Shown: positions 7,682 to 16,722, numbered from the stretch's first letter. The stretch is 64,000 nucleotides of DNA from Hymenobacter metallicola (GCF_004745645.1 NZ_SRMB01000001.1:1922001-1986000); one strand, 5' to 3'. A program made the numbers and translations. Notes: a model not told the origin generated them from the sequence alone.

Positions 7682-8356
7682 ATGACGGTTCTTATTGTGG
7701 AAGATGAGCGTACCCTGGCCCGTGAGCTGGGCATCTTCCTGCACCAGCAAAATTTTACCTGTACCGTGGCCCGCACTGCCCGGGAAGCCCGGGCCCACCT
7801 GGCCGACACGCCCTTCGACTTCGTGCTGCTGGACCTGGGCCTGCCCGACGGCGACGGTCTGGACGTGCTGGCCGAGGCCAAACAGAATGAGCTGACGGCC
7901 GCCGTTATCATCCTCACGGCCCGGGGCGCGGTCGAAGACCGCATCGGGGGCCTCGAGCTGGGTGCCGATGACTACTTAGCCAAGCCGTTTTCCCTGCCCG
8001 AGCTGCTGGCCCGCATGCACGCCATTACCCGGCGCCGCTTCGGGCTGCACAAGCCCCTGGTGAGCTGCGGCGCGTTTGAACTAGACCTGCAGGCCCGGCG
8101 CGTGCTGCACCAGGGCCAGGAAGTCAACCTATCGGTGAAGGAGTTCGACGTGCTGAGCTATCTGGTGCTGCACAAAAACCGGGTCATGACCCGCCTGCAG
8201 CTCACGGAGCACATCTGGGGCAACCTGCCCGAGGCCGGCTTCGACTCCAATTATATTGATGCCCATATCAAGAACCTGCGCAAAAAGCTGAGCCTGCTGG
8301 CCGACGTGGAGTGGCTCGAAACCGTGCGCGGCGTGGGCTACCGGGCCAGGTTGTGA
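7682..8356 (+). CDS. Response regulator, OmpR/PhoB family
   Basis: A 224-residue regulator. The receiver starts at residue 1 (MTVLIVEDERTLARELG), with acidic pocket E7/D8, phospho-acceptor Asp51 (FDFVLLDLGLPDGDGLD) and Lys101 in YLAKPF. The C-terminal winged-helix domain runs from about residue 125 to the end (LSVKEFDVLSYLV, HIKNLRKKLS, VRGVGYRARL). It lies just downstream of the barrel protein gene and upstream of a histidine kinase gene, separated from the latter by a 178-base gap that holds an inverted repeat. Confidence 0.94.
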   Translation: MTVLIVEDERTLARELGIFLHQQNFTCTVARTAREARAHLADTPFDFVLLDLGLPDGDGLDVLAEAKQNELTAAVIILTARGAVEDRIGGLELGADDYLAKPFSLPELLARMHAITRRRFGLHKPLVSCGAFELDLQARRVLHQGQEVNLSVKEFDVLSYLVLHKNRVMTRLQLTEHIWGNLPEAGFDSNYIDAHIKNLRKKLSLLADVEWLETVRGVGYRARL

Positions 8357-8457
8357 TGCTATCCGGACGTCGTGCCAAGGTACATCCGGACCAAAGGTCG
8401 GCGTAGCTAAGCATTCTGCAGGCACTGGTAGTCTTTGTCGCCTTTCGTTTTTCCCAG

Positions 8458-8504
8458 CTGTCATCCTGAGCCTGCGAAGGACCTTTACACGCTCAGGATG
8501 ACAG
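8458..8504. repeat. Intergenic inverted repeat
   Basis: A perfect 14-bp pair of arms (CTGTCATCCTGAGC at 8458-8471 and its complement at 8491-8504) encloses a 19-base loop with GCGAAGGACCTT. It sits between a response regulator gene and its kinase gene. It has the look of the short, mobile-looking palindromes common between genes in this group rather than of a terminator, as there is no U-tract. Confidence 0.75.
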
Positions 8505-8534
8505 ACAAAACAAGAATCACTACTCAACTTTCGC

Positions 8535-9860
8535 TTGAAGCTCAGCACCAAATTCTCCCTGTTCAACGCCCTGTCGCGGGTGGCTATTCTGCTGCTGCTG
8601 GTGGGCGTACTGCCGCCGGTAATGAGCCGCCTGGCCCTGGTGTCGACCGACAGCCGCCTGGCCCAGAAAAAGGAGAAAGTGCTGCGCCTGATTCGCCGCA
8701 ACGGTATTTCGACTTTTATTGAAGGCGACCAATCGTCGTACGGTAGCTACAACCTGCTCAAGGAAGAGTTTATTTCCCTGGAGGAAATTCCGCCCGGGCC
8801 GCGCATCGATGTTATTGAAGATTCGCAGCGGGCCGTGGAAGACGAAATTGTGGAGTACCGCGTGCTGAGCTACTCCTTTGCCCAGGGCTCGAAATACTAC
8901 CTGCTCGAAATTGGGCGCAGCACGGGCAGCATCGACGAGACGGAGCGCAACTTTCGCACCTACGCTTTCTACATGCTGCTGGTGGCCGTGGCCCTAACCA
9001 CTCTGGCCGACTTGGCGTTCTTTCGCTACCTGCTGGAGCCGTTTTATACCATCATCCGGCAGCGCCTGAAAAACGCCCACCACCCGGCCGCCTTCAACCT
9101 AGCGCCCATTCCGACCAGCACCGACGACTTCCGCTACCTCGACGAAAGCCTACGGGAAATGATGACGACCATTCAGGCCTCGTTTTCTAAGGAGCGCAAA
9201 TTCATAGCCGACGCCTCGCACGAGCTGCTCACCCCGCTGGCCGCCCTGCAGTACCGCTTCGACAATATGCTGGCCGACGAGAGCCTCTCGGACGAAAACC
9301 TGCTGCGCGTGGTTGAGTCGCAGCGCACCGTGCATCGGCTGCGGACCATCATCAAGTCGCTGCTGATGATTTCCAAGATTGAAAACGACCAGTTTGCCCG
9401 CACCGAAACCGTGTCGCTGGCCCAGCTGGTGGCCGAGATAAGCGAGGAAGTGCAGGATCGGCTTTCGGTGCTAAACCTGACGCTAACCCAGCAGCTGGAA
9501 CCCGACTTTAGAGTCGTCAACTGCAACCGGGGGCTGCTCTTTACGCTGGTCTTCAATCTGGTCAGCAACGCCATCAAGTACAACCGGGAGGGCGGGCAGA
9601 TTTTCCTGCTGGGGCGGCCCGGCCCCGAGGCCAACCGCTACGTCCTGGAGGTTCGGGATACCGGCGTGGGTATCAGCAAAGAGCAGCTGCCGCGCTTGTT
9701 TCACCGCTTCGACAAGGGCAAAGGCACTGACCCCGACAGCTACGGCCTGGGCTTGTCTATCGTGCGTACCATTGCGGATCTGCACGGAATTGGGATAGAA
9801 GTCAACTCGATTGAGGGACTGGGCACGTCCTTTTTGCTCACTTTTCCAGCCGAACACTAG
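8535..9860 (+). CDS. Sensor histidine kinase
   Basis: A 441-residue kinase read from a TTG at 8535 (MKLSTKFSLFN); no ATG near this point gives the same natural N-terminus. TM1 is at about residues 14-34 and TM2 at about 144-164, with a 110-residue periplasmic region between them. HisKA has His229 in DASHELLTPLAALQ. The HATPase domain carries NLVSNAIKYN, DTGVGI and YGLGLSIV. It pairs with the upstream OmpR-type regulator. The signal is unknown. Confidence 0.9.
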   Translation: MKLSTKFSLFNALSRVAILLLLVGVLPPVMSRLALVSTDSRLAQKKEKVLRLIRRNGISTFIEGDQSSYGSYNLLKEEFISLEEIPPGPRIDVIEDSQRAVEDEIVEYRVLSYSFAQGSKYYLLEIGRSTGSIDETERNFRTYAFYMLLVAVALTTLADLAFFRYLLEPFYTIIRQRLKNAHHPAAFNLAPIPTSTDDFRYLDESLREMMTTIQASFSKERKFIADASHELLTPLAALQYRFDNMLADESLSDENLLRVVESQRTVHRLRTIIKSLLMISKIENDQFARTETVSLAQLVAEISEEVQDRLSVLNLTLTQQLEPDFRVVNCNRGLLFTLVFNLVSNAIKYNREGGQIFLLGRPGPEANRYVLEVRDTGVGISKEQLPRLFHRFDKGKGTDPDSYGLGLSIVRTIADLHGIGIEVNSIEGLGTSFLLTFPAEH

Positions 9861-9975
9861 GGTTGGGGAACTAAAAAAGACACGGCTTATCATATTCACA
9901 TCATCTTGGCGCAGTAGCGTTGTGAACCGAACTGCGGCACTCCGTGCCGCGCGACCATCACCTAACGCTTGAGCT

Positions 9976-10935
9976 ATGCGTATCCCATCACCTATTTCTA
10001 CCTCTACTCCTCACCTCTCTGACAGCGTGGCCGCCTGGTGGAGCCACGCGGTGATTCTGATTTGCCTGCTGTTGCTGTCCCGGGCCACGCGGGCCCAAAG
10101 CCCCGATTCGGAACAAACGCTACTTATGGCTTCGGCGGCCAGCGCCACGGAAGTAACCCCGGCCGCTATGGGCTTCACTTACGACGGCGGCAGCCGCTGC
10201 GCCGGCACGGTAGGCACCCTCACACCCGCGTTTGCCCGCGACGCCGTTGCGGGTCAGTTCTCAGCCAGCCCTGCGGGCCTGAGTCTCAATCCGGCGACGG
10301 GCATTATTGACTTGGCCCATAGCCAGGCTGGCGCCTATACCATTACGAACCACAGCGCAGCAGGTGGCGTAAATTCGGCCTCGGCCAGCACCTTACTCGT
10401 GCTGAGTGCGCTGCCAACTCCCACCCTGACGCCCGCTAGCTCCACAACCTTCGGCCGGGGCGGCTCGGTAGTTCTCAAAGCCAGCGGGGGTACCCCGGGG
10501 GCTACCTACCAGTTCTTCAACAATGGCCAAGCCATTGATGGCGCTACGGCCGATACGTACACGGCTACGGTTAGCGGCTCCTATACCGTGTTGATTATCA
10601 ATCCGGGCAGCTGCGTGGCCGCGTCACCGGCCGTGGCAGTCCGCGTAACGCCCGCTGCTTCGCCGAAGGCAAAACCCCGCGCCAGTACCCAAGCCCTCGA
10701 GCTAGTGGTGTACCCCAACCCTAGCCCGGGCCGCTTCACGGTTGCCGTTACCGGCAGCCAACAGCCGGTTCAGCTTACGGTGACTGGCGCACGGGGGGAA
10801 GTCATCCAAAACAGCACTCTGACCGTGGTAGATGGCACCTGTCAGGCCGACTTAAGCCATTTGACACCCGGCGTTTATATTCTCCGGGCTACTTCGGCCA
10901 ACGGCACGCTCACCCGCCGCGTGGTGCGCGACTAG
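9976..10935 (+). CDS. Secreted Ig-like protein with T9SS type A sorting domain
   Basis: A 319-residue protein with a long N-terminal region before its hydrophobic signal (about residues 24-40, ending ATRAQ). It has a putative Ig-like module (residues about 50-145), a second SprB-like/Ig module (GGSVVLKASGGTPGATYQFF, then YTATVSGSYTVLI) and a C-terminal sorting domain of about 75 residues (LELVVYPNPSPGRFTVAV through LTPGVYILRATSANGTLTRR, then VV). The YPNP start and GVY-L end are hallmarks of T9SS cargo, which is exported and often anchored to the surface. The exact function is not visible. Confidence 0.85.
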   Translation: MRIPSPISTSTPHLSDSVAAWWSHAVILICLLLLSRATRAQSPDSEQTLLMASAASATEVTPAAMGFTYDGGSRCAGTVGTLTPAFARDAVAGQFSASPAGLSLNPATGIIDLAHSQAGAYTITNHSAAGGVNSASASTLLVLSALPTPTLTPASSTTFGRGGSVVLKASGGTPGATYQFFNNGQAIDGATADTYTATVSGSYTVLIINPGSCVAASPAVAVRVTPAASPKAKPRASTQALELVVYPNPSPGRFTVAVTGSQQPVQLTVTGARGEVIQNSTLTVVDGTCQADLSHLTPGVYILRATSANGTLTRRVVRD

Positions 10936-10955
10936 AGCCTGAGAAAAGCTACCGG

Positions 10956-10985
10956 AACCCCGCTTTTTTTCGAGCGGGGTTTCTG
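10956..10985 (+). terminator. Rho-independent-like terminator
   Basis: Stem AACCCCGCT (10956-10964) with AGCGGGGTT (10973-10981), T-rich loop and TCTGTAT after it. It lies 20 bp after the stop of the sorting-domain protein. Confidence 0.8.
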
Positions 10986-11017
10986 TATATTGGAATCTCG
11001 CTTACACCTGCTCCTGG

Positions 11018-11410
11018 ATGGAAGTCCTGTACCACACACCTACCTTATCCATCACCTTCGACCCGCTCAACGAGTGGCTATACGTGGAATGGAAGGGGCA
11101 GCACAACGAACTTTCGGCCGTGAAAGGTGGTGACTTAATCCTGCGGCTGCTTAAGGAACATCCCTGCGAGAAGATGCTCAACGACAATAGTCAGGTCACT
11201 TCCGATTGGGAAAAGGGGGCCGCCTGGGTGGGGGGCCATTATTACGAACAACTAGCCCAACAGGGTATGCGCTTTGTTGCCTGGGTGTATCCCTCGCACT
11301 GGCGGGCCCGCAAGTCCATGGACAAAGCCATGCAGTTTGTGACGCGGCCCATGGTCGTTACGTTCGACGACGTAGCAACGGCCTACGAGTGGCTTCGCAC
11401 CAGCACCTGA
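11018..11410 (+). CDS. Hypothetical protein, STAS/SpoIIAA-like pattern
   Basis: A 130-residue cytosolic protein. It begins with strand-like text (LYHTPTLSITFDPLNEWLYV), a variable helix, a conserved-looking centre (KMLNDNSQVTSDW), a helix, then RFVAWVYPSH and a C-terminal VVTFDDVATAYEWL. The order strand, strand, helix, strand, helix, strand, helix fits the STAS/SpoIIAA fold seen in many Hymenobacter hypothetical proteins. The protein at 16303-16722 has the same layout and is a likely distant paralogue. No partner is visible next to it. Function unknown. Confidence 0.72.
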   Translation: MEVLYHTPTLSITFDPLNEWLYVEWKGQHNELSAVKGGDLILRLLKEHPCEKMLNDNSQVTSDWEKGAAWVGGHYYEQLAQQGMRFVAWVYPSHWRARKSMDKAMQFVTRPMVVTFDDVATAYEWLRTST

Positions 11411-11430
11411 AAATAGATTCTTTTCAAGAA

Positions 11431-11466
11431 GAAAGGCCAGCACCGGGTAGGGCTGGCCTTTCTTCT
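11431..11466 (+). terminator. Rho-independent-like terminator
   Basis: Stem GAAAGGCCAGC (11431-11441) with GCTGGCCTTTC (11452-11462), followed by TTCTT. It follows the stop at 11410. Confidence 0.85.
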
Positions 11467-11530
11467 TGCTAGTAGCTAGCCGGCAAGAGTTTGTTTGTGC
11501 ATAGCTCAGAAAGAGGGTGCCGGAAAGAGC

Positions 11531-11923
11531 TTATGCCGCCTGCTCGCGGGCATCAGCAGGCAGACGAGGATACTGCTCGTGAAAATCAGTGTGGGCGTCC
11601 TGCAGCATCGATAGCGCCACTCCGCCGTGCAAGGCAAAGAAGGCATCGATGTACTGCAGCAGCGTGGCGGGGTCATCCGAGTCCAGTTCAGCCACGATGT
11701 CGTTCATGGAGGCAATATTCTCGCGGGTGGTGAGCATATAACCCGGCTCGTGCAGCCACGAGTAGATGAAAAGCGTAGTGCCATCCTGAGCGGTGTAGAT
11801 ATGCTGGTAGCGCACGTCCGTCGGTGGAATGTAAGACCCTTCCCCGCTGCGAGTAGAATGATACAAAGAGTAGCTGGGGACGAGTGGTACAAAACCGAGG
11901 TTGTGCAGGTAGGTATCTTTCAT
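11531..11923 (-). CDS. Hypothetical protein
   Basis: A 130-residue protein starting at the ATG at 11923. It has mixed aromatic and polar content (LGFVPLVPSYSLYHSTRSGE, QHIYTAQDGTTLFIYSWL) and an acidic helical second half (NIASMNDIVAELDSDDPATL). No signal peptide, membrane segment or known motif. It is convergent with the upstream STAS-like gene. The composition is ordinary for the window, which supports it being a real gene. Family not recognised. Confidence 0.6.
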   Translation of the reverse strand: MKDTYLHNLGFVPLVPSYSLYHSTRSGEGSYIPPTDVRYQHIYTAQDGTTLFIYSWLHEPGYMLTTRENIASMNDIVAELDSDDPATLLQYIDAFFALHGGVALSMLQDAHTDFHEQYPRLPADAREQAA

Positions 11924-12252
11924 GGCTGAGGTCTTTTAAGGCACTGTCCGCGGTGGCAGGCAGTTAGAACGCATCCAAGATTGCGCTCTTCTCAGCAGAT
12001 GGAAAGGAAAATTAGCCGGCAATTGTGACGCGCTGAAAGATTAGGATTTCTACTCAAAAGCAGCCTTGACTAGACCAAAACGCGTCTCTGCTTCCAGATT
12101 ACGCCAACGTTACCTACTGTATTGTGACAGCTCCCTGGTCGGCCCATGATTAAGAATCCGACGAAAAACTGCCTAAAACTGGACTTGAGGTGCAGCATAG
12201 TAGCCGTAGCCAGTGGGCTTGGCCGGGAACGTATGTATATAGCTGATTATCT
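11924..12252. other. Gene-free stretch of 329 bases
   Basis: No convincing coding frame, hairpin or repeat was seen here. It is somewhat AT-richer than its surroundings and leads directly into the EamA gene relic, so part of it may once have been that gene's upstream region. Confidence 0.4.
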
Positions 12253-12649
12253 ATGTGGTGGATGAGTGCGCAGCGCCCAGCAACCTTTGCGGCCCTTACG
12301 ACGATGCTAGCCAAAATCGGTATTTAGAAGCATCAATCCGGACCTGGCTACGGCTCTGCGTCCGGTTGTAATTGTTGCTCGTGGCCTGAGGCCTGGTGTT
12401 GGCCCGGGGCAGTGCGGGCGACCTAAGCCCCCTAAGTGGGCATACCCGGTCGGTTATCGGGCTGTCCTGGGGGTTCACATCCGCGCGCTACACCTAGGCA
12501 CCGTGTCGCCGGTGAGTACGGTGGATAAGCTCAGCGTAGTCTTGGCTATTTTATTCTCGGTTGTGCTGCTGGGTGAAAAGCTGACGCTGTCGGCCGGCTT
12601 GGGGGTGGCCCTCAGTATCCTGGGCACGCGGGTCCTGATTTGGGGGTAG
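12253..12649 (+). pseudogene. Single-domain EamA (DMT) transporter relic with several frameshifts
   Basis: Joined across frames, the sequence reads as a small EamA transporter of about 130-140 residues. Segment 1 (frame of 12253): MWWMSAQRPATFAALTTMLA, KIGI. Segment 2 (frame of 12332): INPDLATALRPVVIVA. Segment 3 (frame of 12393): LVLARGSAGDLSPLSGHTRS, VIGLSWGF. Segment 4 (frame of 12500, to the stop at 12647-12649): TVSPVSTVDKLSVVLAILFS, VVLLGEKLTL. The order and spacing match intact family members (MWW start, LAKIGI, INxxLATAIRT, APIDKLSVV, LGEKLT). At least three frame changes are needed, so it is a dead gene, not a sequencing slip. Confidence 0.82.
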
Positions 12650-12777
12650 CGAAATTTTTAATCCCAACTTGCGCCGCTCCAACAGTTGCAGCGGATACGG
12701 GCCCAGTACTTGCCGGCTAATCCGGGGCCCCGCCAGACGCGTATACCAGACACTCCAAGCTGATACTTCTCTCCTGC

Positions 12778-13488
12778 ATGCCCCACTATATCCTCTCTAT
12801 TCCGGCGCTAGTTGCCCTGTGCTGCCTGACTGGTTTTTCAACGGCCCTGGCGCAGCAGCCCCGGCAAGCTTCGTCGGCGGGCGCTACTACCGCAAGCCCT
12901 AAGCCGGCAAACGGGAAAATCAGCCCCAAGGCAGCTACCGGGAGCAAAACCAAGCTGAAAGGCAAGATGGCCAATGGCGGCAAGCTGAAGACAACTACCA
13001 AATCAGCCCCCGGCCCGGCCGCCAGCGGCGTTCAGGTAGGCGGCACGCTGATGACGGTTGATAAAGACATTGTCAGCAATGCCGTTAACTCCACGGAGCA
13101 TACGACCCTGGTTTCGGCTTTGGCGGCAGCGGGCCTCGTGGAAACCCTGAAGGGCGCAGGGCCATTCACCGTCTTTGCCCCGACCAATGCCGCCTTCGAT
13201 AAATTACCCGCCGGCACTGTCAACACGTTTCTTATCCCCGAGAACAAACAGCGGCTCAGTGCCCTGCTCTCCTACCACGTGGTAGCTGGCCATTTCACCG
13301 CTGCCGATCTGCAGGATGGCCAAACGCTGCCGACCCTGGCCGGTCCGCTCCTGACGGTGGTGCGCAAAGGTAAAACCTTGCTGGTACGGGATACGAAGGG
13401 CGGCGCGGCCATCGTCACTATCCCGGATGTACTTTCCAGCAATGGCGTTACGCACGTAATCGACACGGTGCTGCAGCCGGGCAAATAA
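12778..13488 (+). CDS. Secreted fasciclin (FAS1) domain protein with Lys-rich linker
   Basis: A 236-residue protein with a signal peptide (MPHYILSIPALVALCCLTGF to about residue 26). A Lys/Gly/Ala/Ser-rich disordered linker of about 55 residues follows, then one FAS1 domain (about residues 95-234). The FAS1 H1 motif GPFTVFAPTNAAFDKLPAG and the H2-like GVTHVIDTVLQPG are both clear, as is LSYHVVAGHFTAADL. FAS1 domains act in adhesion at the cell surface. No sorting domain is present, so it may be periplasmic or secreted. It ends before a strong terminator. Confidence 0.9.
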   Translation: MPHYILSIPALVALCCLTGFSTALAQQPRQASSAGATTASPKPANGKISPKAATGSKTKLKGKMANGGKLKTTTKSAPGPAASGVQVGGTLMTVDKDIVSNAVNSTEHTTLVSALAAAGLVETLKGAGPFTVFAPTNAAFDKLPAGTVNTFLIPENKQRLSALLSYHVVAGHFTAADLQDGQTLPTLAGPLLTVVRKGKTLLVRDTKGGAAIVTIPDVLSSNGVTHVIDTVLQPGK

Positions 13489-13573
13489 TCCGACCATCCG
13501 GCTTCGGGGGCTAGTAAGTTACTGGTCAGCTCCTTGTTGCTGGCCCGGCTAAAGGGCGAACAATATTTTTCTT

Positions 13574-13608
13574 AAAAGCCCGCGGGAACGTTCCCGCGGG
13601 CTTTTTTG
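13574..13608 (+). terminator. Strong Rho-independent terminator
   Basis: Near-perfect hairpin: AAAAGCCCGCGGGAA (13574-13588), CG loop, then TTCCCGCGGG CTTTTTT. It follows the fasciclin gene by about 85 bp. Confidence 0.9.
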
Positions 13609-13705
13609 CTGCTGCCGCCGGTAAAAGAACACCCCAACCGCCTCCTGCTACCAAATGATTTTCGGATATTGGGGGTCATTATTCATTCCGTTCTTCATTC
13701 TACGC

Positions 13706-16015
13706 ATGAAACACCTCTTCGCATGGGCTTGGGCCGCTGCAATGAGTTTGACAATGGCTGCCACAGCCCAGGTGATGCCCCCGGCTCCACCAGCAAACTT
13801 GCAGGGCCAGGAATTAAAAGACTGGCTGCGTACCAACTGGTACGACGGCAAGCGAGTGGACCTTGGCTACGACCAAGCCCGGGGCAAAATGTACAACTAC
13901 ATTGACGTGTATGACGGCAAGCTGACCTGCGTGTACTCGGGCTACTCGGTGCCTAAAACCATCGACTCGGCCGCCACCAGCACCGGCAATGTGGGCCTGA
14001 TTAACTGTGAGCACACCATTCCGCAGTCGTGGTTCGACGAGGTGAGCCGCATGAAGTCGGATATTCACCACCTGTTTCCGACCTATACCCAGTGGAACTC
14101 AAACCGCGGCAACGACATGTTTGCCGATGTACCTGATGCCCAGACCCAGATCTGGATGCGTGGCACGGTAAGCCAAAGCACAATCCCGACGGCAAACTTG
14201 CCCGAGTGGAGCGAGGACGGCGGCTCGTTGTTTGAACCCCGCGAAGACCACAAAGGCAACGTGGCCCGCTGTGCGTTTTATTTCTACACCATGCACCAGG
14301 GGCAGAAATTCGACGCGGGTAAAGACGTCATCACCGGCCTGGCCGATCTGCAGACCCTCTACCGCTGGCACCTGGCCGACCCGGTAGACGCCCGGGAGCG
14401 GGAGCGGAACCGCCGCACGGCCAAAAGCCAGGGCAACTTCAACCCTTTCATTGCCTACCCTGAACTGGTAGCCCGGGCCTACGGCCTGATCGTGCAGCCT
14501 ACCTTTGCGTTCAGCACGGCTACGGGCTCTATTCTGGAAGGCAACTCGGCAACCAAAACCTACACCACAACCGTAACCGTGGATCCGGTTCCGACCTCCA
14601 CCATCAGCGTACAGGTGCAGGTAAACAGTGCCAACAGCTCGGCCACTACTCCGGAGGACTTCAGCTTCACGACCCAGACCCTGACCTTTGCCGCCGGTGA
14701 ATCGTCGAAAACCATCAGCGTGACGGTAAACGGGGACACCAAGCCCGAAGCCGATGAAGTAGTGCAGCTCGAACTCGTAAGCCCCAGCAGCGGCAGCAGC
14801 ACGGGCAGCGCTTCCCGGCACGCCCTGGTTATTACCAACGACGACGGGGAAGCCCCAACGCTGAAATTTGCTTCATTGGCGGGCTCCCTGCCCGAAGGCA
14901 ATGCCGGCACCCAGACCTACACCGTAAACGTCACGTTTACCGGTACTCCGGTGGCTTCGGCCGTTACGGTACCGATTCTGGTAGTCGCCTCCTCTACCAG
15001 CGCCGATGCCACGGACTACACGCTCAACACCACTTCGCTGACCTTCGCAGCCGGCCAGACCAACCAAACGCTACCCGTTACAATTACGGTAAATGGCGAC
15101 GTGACGCCTGAGGCAAGTGAAACCGTGTATTTGCGCCTGGGTACGCCCACCGGCGAGGCCATTGTGGGCAACCCCGGTGCCCACGCCTTTACCATCATCA
15201 ACGACGACCAGGCCCCAACCAGCGGTCCTTGCACCCAACTGTTCTTCTCGGAATATGTGGAAGCCAGCTCGGGCAATACCAAAGTGCTGGAAATATTCAA
15301 CCCCTCCCAGTTTGCCGTCGACCTTGATGGTATCCGGGTCGATTTGTTTGCCAACGGCTCAACCACTCCTACCTCGCAGGCTCTGAGCGGTAGCATTGCC
15401 CCGGGTGATGTCTACGTCATTGCCAATGCCGGCTCGGCAGCCTCGGTGCTGGCCCAGGCTGATCTGACCTCGAACGTAACCTTCTTCAACGGCGACGACG
15501 CTATTGCCTTGTTTGACGGCACCGATACGCTGGACGTTATCGGCGTGATTGGGCAGCGCCCCGCCACGGGCTGGGCGGTTACGGGTGGTGGCACAACCAC
15601 CGACAACACCCTGATTCGCCGCCGCAACGTGGCCCGGGGCGAGGCCCGCTGGTCGCGCGGGGCGGCTACCTGGCAGGCCATCGGGGCCGACCAGTACGGC
15701 AACATTGGTACCCATGCTTCCGACTGCCTGATTTTGGGCACCAAATCGGCTGTGGTGACCAACAAGCTGGAAGTATATCCGGTACCCGCTTCGCACCTGC
15801 TGCACGTGCGCTTGCCCGAGCTAACGACCCGCACTTCAGTAACCATTAGCCTGTTTAATGCCCTGGGGCAGCGGGTTGTAAGCCAGCAGCAACAGCTGGG
15901 CGGCAGCTCTGCGGAGGCCACGCTGGATCTGCGCACCCTGCCGGCTGGCTTGTATACAGTCCGGGTAACGGCTGGTGAAAAGGTGTACACGAGCCGCGCC
16001 GTAGTACAGCCCTAA
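13706..16015 (+). CDS. Secreted endonuclease I family nuclease with Calx-beta, lamin-tail and T9SS sorting domains
   Basis: A 769-residue protein. The ATG at 13706 opens the signal peptide (MKHLFAWAWAAAMSLTMAAT, then AQ); an upstream in-frame start at 13655 would bury it. Residues about 25-265 are an endonuclease I (EndA/NucM) domain with NCEHTIPQSW (His103) and SDIHHLFPTYTQWNSNRGN (His121/His122), the metal and catalytic region. Two Calx-beta modules follow (about 268-378 and 385-500; each with EGN, FAAG and a TNDDG/INDDQ end). A lamin-tail domain (about 505-660, LFFSEYVEASSGNTKVLEIF) and a C-terminal sorting domain (LEVYPVPASHLLHVRLPE through LPAGLYTVRVTAGEKVYTSR) complete it. It probably degrades extracellular DNA or RNA for nutrients. 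Confidence 0.93.
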   Translation: MKHLFAWAWAAAMSLTMAATAQVMPPAPPANLQGQELKDWLRTNWYDGKRVDLGYDQARGKMYNYIDVYDGKLTCVYSGYSVPKTIDSAATSTGNVGLINCEHTIPQSWFDEVSRMKSDIHHLFPTYTQWNSNRGNDMFADVPDAQTQIWMRGTVSQSTIPTANLPEWSEDGGSLFEPREDHKGNVARCAFYFYTMHQGQKFDAGKDVITGLADLQTLYRWHLADPVDARERERNRRTAKSQGNFNPFIAYPELVARAYGLIVQPTFAFSTATGSILEGNSATKTYTTTVTVDPVPTSTISVQVQVNSANSSATTPEDFSFTTQTLTFAAGESSKTISVTVNGDTKPEADEVVQLELVSPSSGSSTGSASRHALVITNDDGEAPTLKFASLAGSLPEGNAGTQTYTVNVTFTGTPVASAVTVPILVVASSTSADATDYTLNTTSLTFAAGQTNQTLPVTITVNGDVTPEASETVYLRLGTPTGEAIVGNPGAHAFTIINDDQAPTSGPCTQLFFSEYVEASSGNTKVLEIFNPSQFAVDLDGIRVDLFANGSTTPTSQALSGSIAPGDVYVIANAGSAASVLAQADLTSNVTFFNGDDAIALFDGTDTLDVIGVIGQRPATGWAVTGGGTTTDNTLIRRRNVARGEARWSRGAATWQAIGADQYGNIGTHASDCLILGTKSAVVTNKLEVYPVPASHLLHVRLPELTTRTSVTISLFNALGQRVVSQQQQLGGSSAEATLDLRTLPAGLYTVRVTAGEKVYTSRAVVQP

Positions 16016-16024
16016 CGGCTTGTC

Positions 16025-16080
16025 ACCAGCAAAAGAAACCCCCTGGCCTCGGACGAAGCCAGGGGGTTTCTTTTGCTGGT
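16025..16080 (+). terminator. Long hairpin terminator
   Basis: ACCAGCAAAAGAAACCCCCT (from 16025) pairs with AGGGGGTTTCTTTTGCTGGT (to 16080), with GGC..GCC inside. The T-run lies within the second arm. It follows the nuclease gene by 10 bp. Confidence 0.85.
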
Positions 16081-16302
16081 CAGGCAGCTACCGATTGACA
16101 AGGCTGCCCACCGTCAAAAAGCTACCAAGCTCAACCAGGTACACGCCGGCACTACGCAAGCCGGGCAGAATTACTAGCCGATGCCACTAGGTATCTTATC
16201 ATCCTGACGTATTTTTACGGCAGAGAATCCTCCTGACCCGCTGTCTGAAATAACCAAAGCCGGTATTCTGGCGGGTAGAAACTTGGTTCCCTGCGCTTTA
16301 CT

Positions 16303-16722
16303 ATGCCTGCTCCCTCTACAAGCGAAACGCTGTATTTCTCTAATCCGGCCCTGAACCTGAGCTTCGACGCGGCGGGCTACCTGCGCCTGCGCTGGACGCA
16401 GACGGGCGGTACGGAAGAGGAGTTGCGGACTGCCTACCAGCAGGTGCAGCAGGCAATGAAGCATTTTCGCACGGGCAAAACCATGAGTATTCATCAGCAG
16501 CGCCCCCTGATTCCGGTACTGGTGCAGCAATGGCTCAGCACGAATTGGATACCACGTAGCGTGCGGGAAGCCGGTTACAGCCACTGTGCTATTGTGGAAA
16601 GCCAGAACCCGATGGCACGGCTGGCGTCGCAGGCCGTTGGCCTGGGGGCACCGGCGGCTCTGGCCTTTCGGCATTTTTCTACGGAAGCCGCCGCCGACCA
16701 GTGGCTACGCAGCGCCGCTTAG
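16303..16722 (+). CDS. Hypothetical protein, STAS/SpoIIAA-like pattern
   Basis: A 139-residue protein with the same architecture as the one at 11018-11410: ETLYFSNPALNLSFDAAGYL start, an ELRTAYQQVQQAMKHFRTGK helix, TMSIHQQRPLIPVL, a second helix, SHCAIVES, and a short FRHFSTEAAADQWL end. The likely fold is STAS/SpoIIAA-like; function is unknown. It is convergent with the acetyltransferase gene at 16743, the stops being 20 bp apart. Confidence 0.72.
   Translation: MPAPSTSETLYFSNPALNLSFDAAGYLRLRWTQTGGTEEELRTAYQQVQQAMKHFRTGKTMSIHQQRPLIPVLVQQWLSTNWIPRSVREAGYSHCAIVESQNPMARLASQAVGLGAPAALAFRHFSTEAAADQWLRSAA

Noticed and set aside
12778..13100. Possible histone-like or DNA-binding role for the Lys-rich region of the fasciclin protein
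   Set aside because: The region follows a signal peptide and precedes a FAS1 domain, so it is an exported linker and not a chromatin protein.
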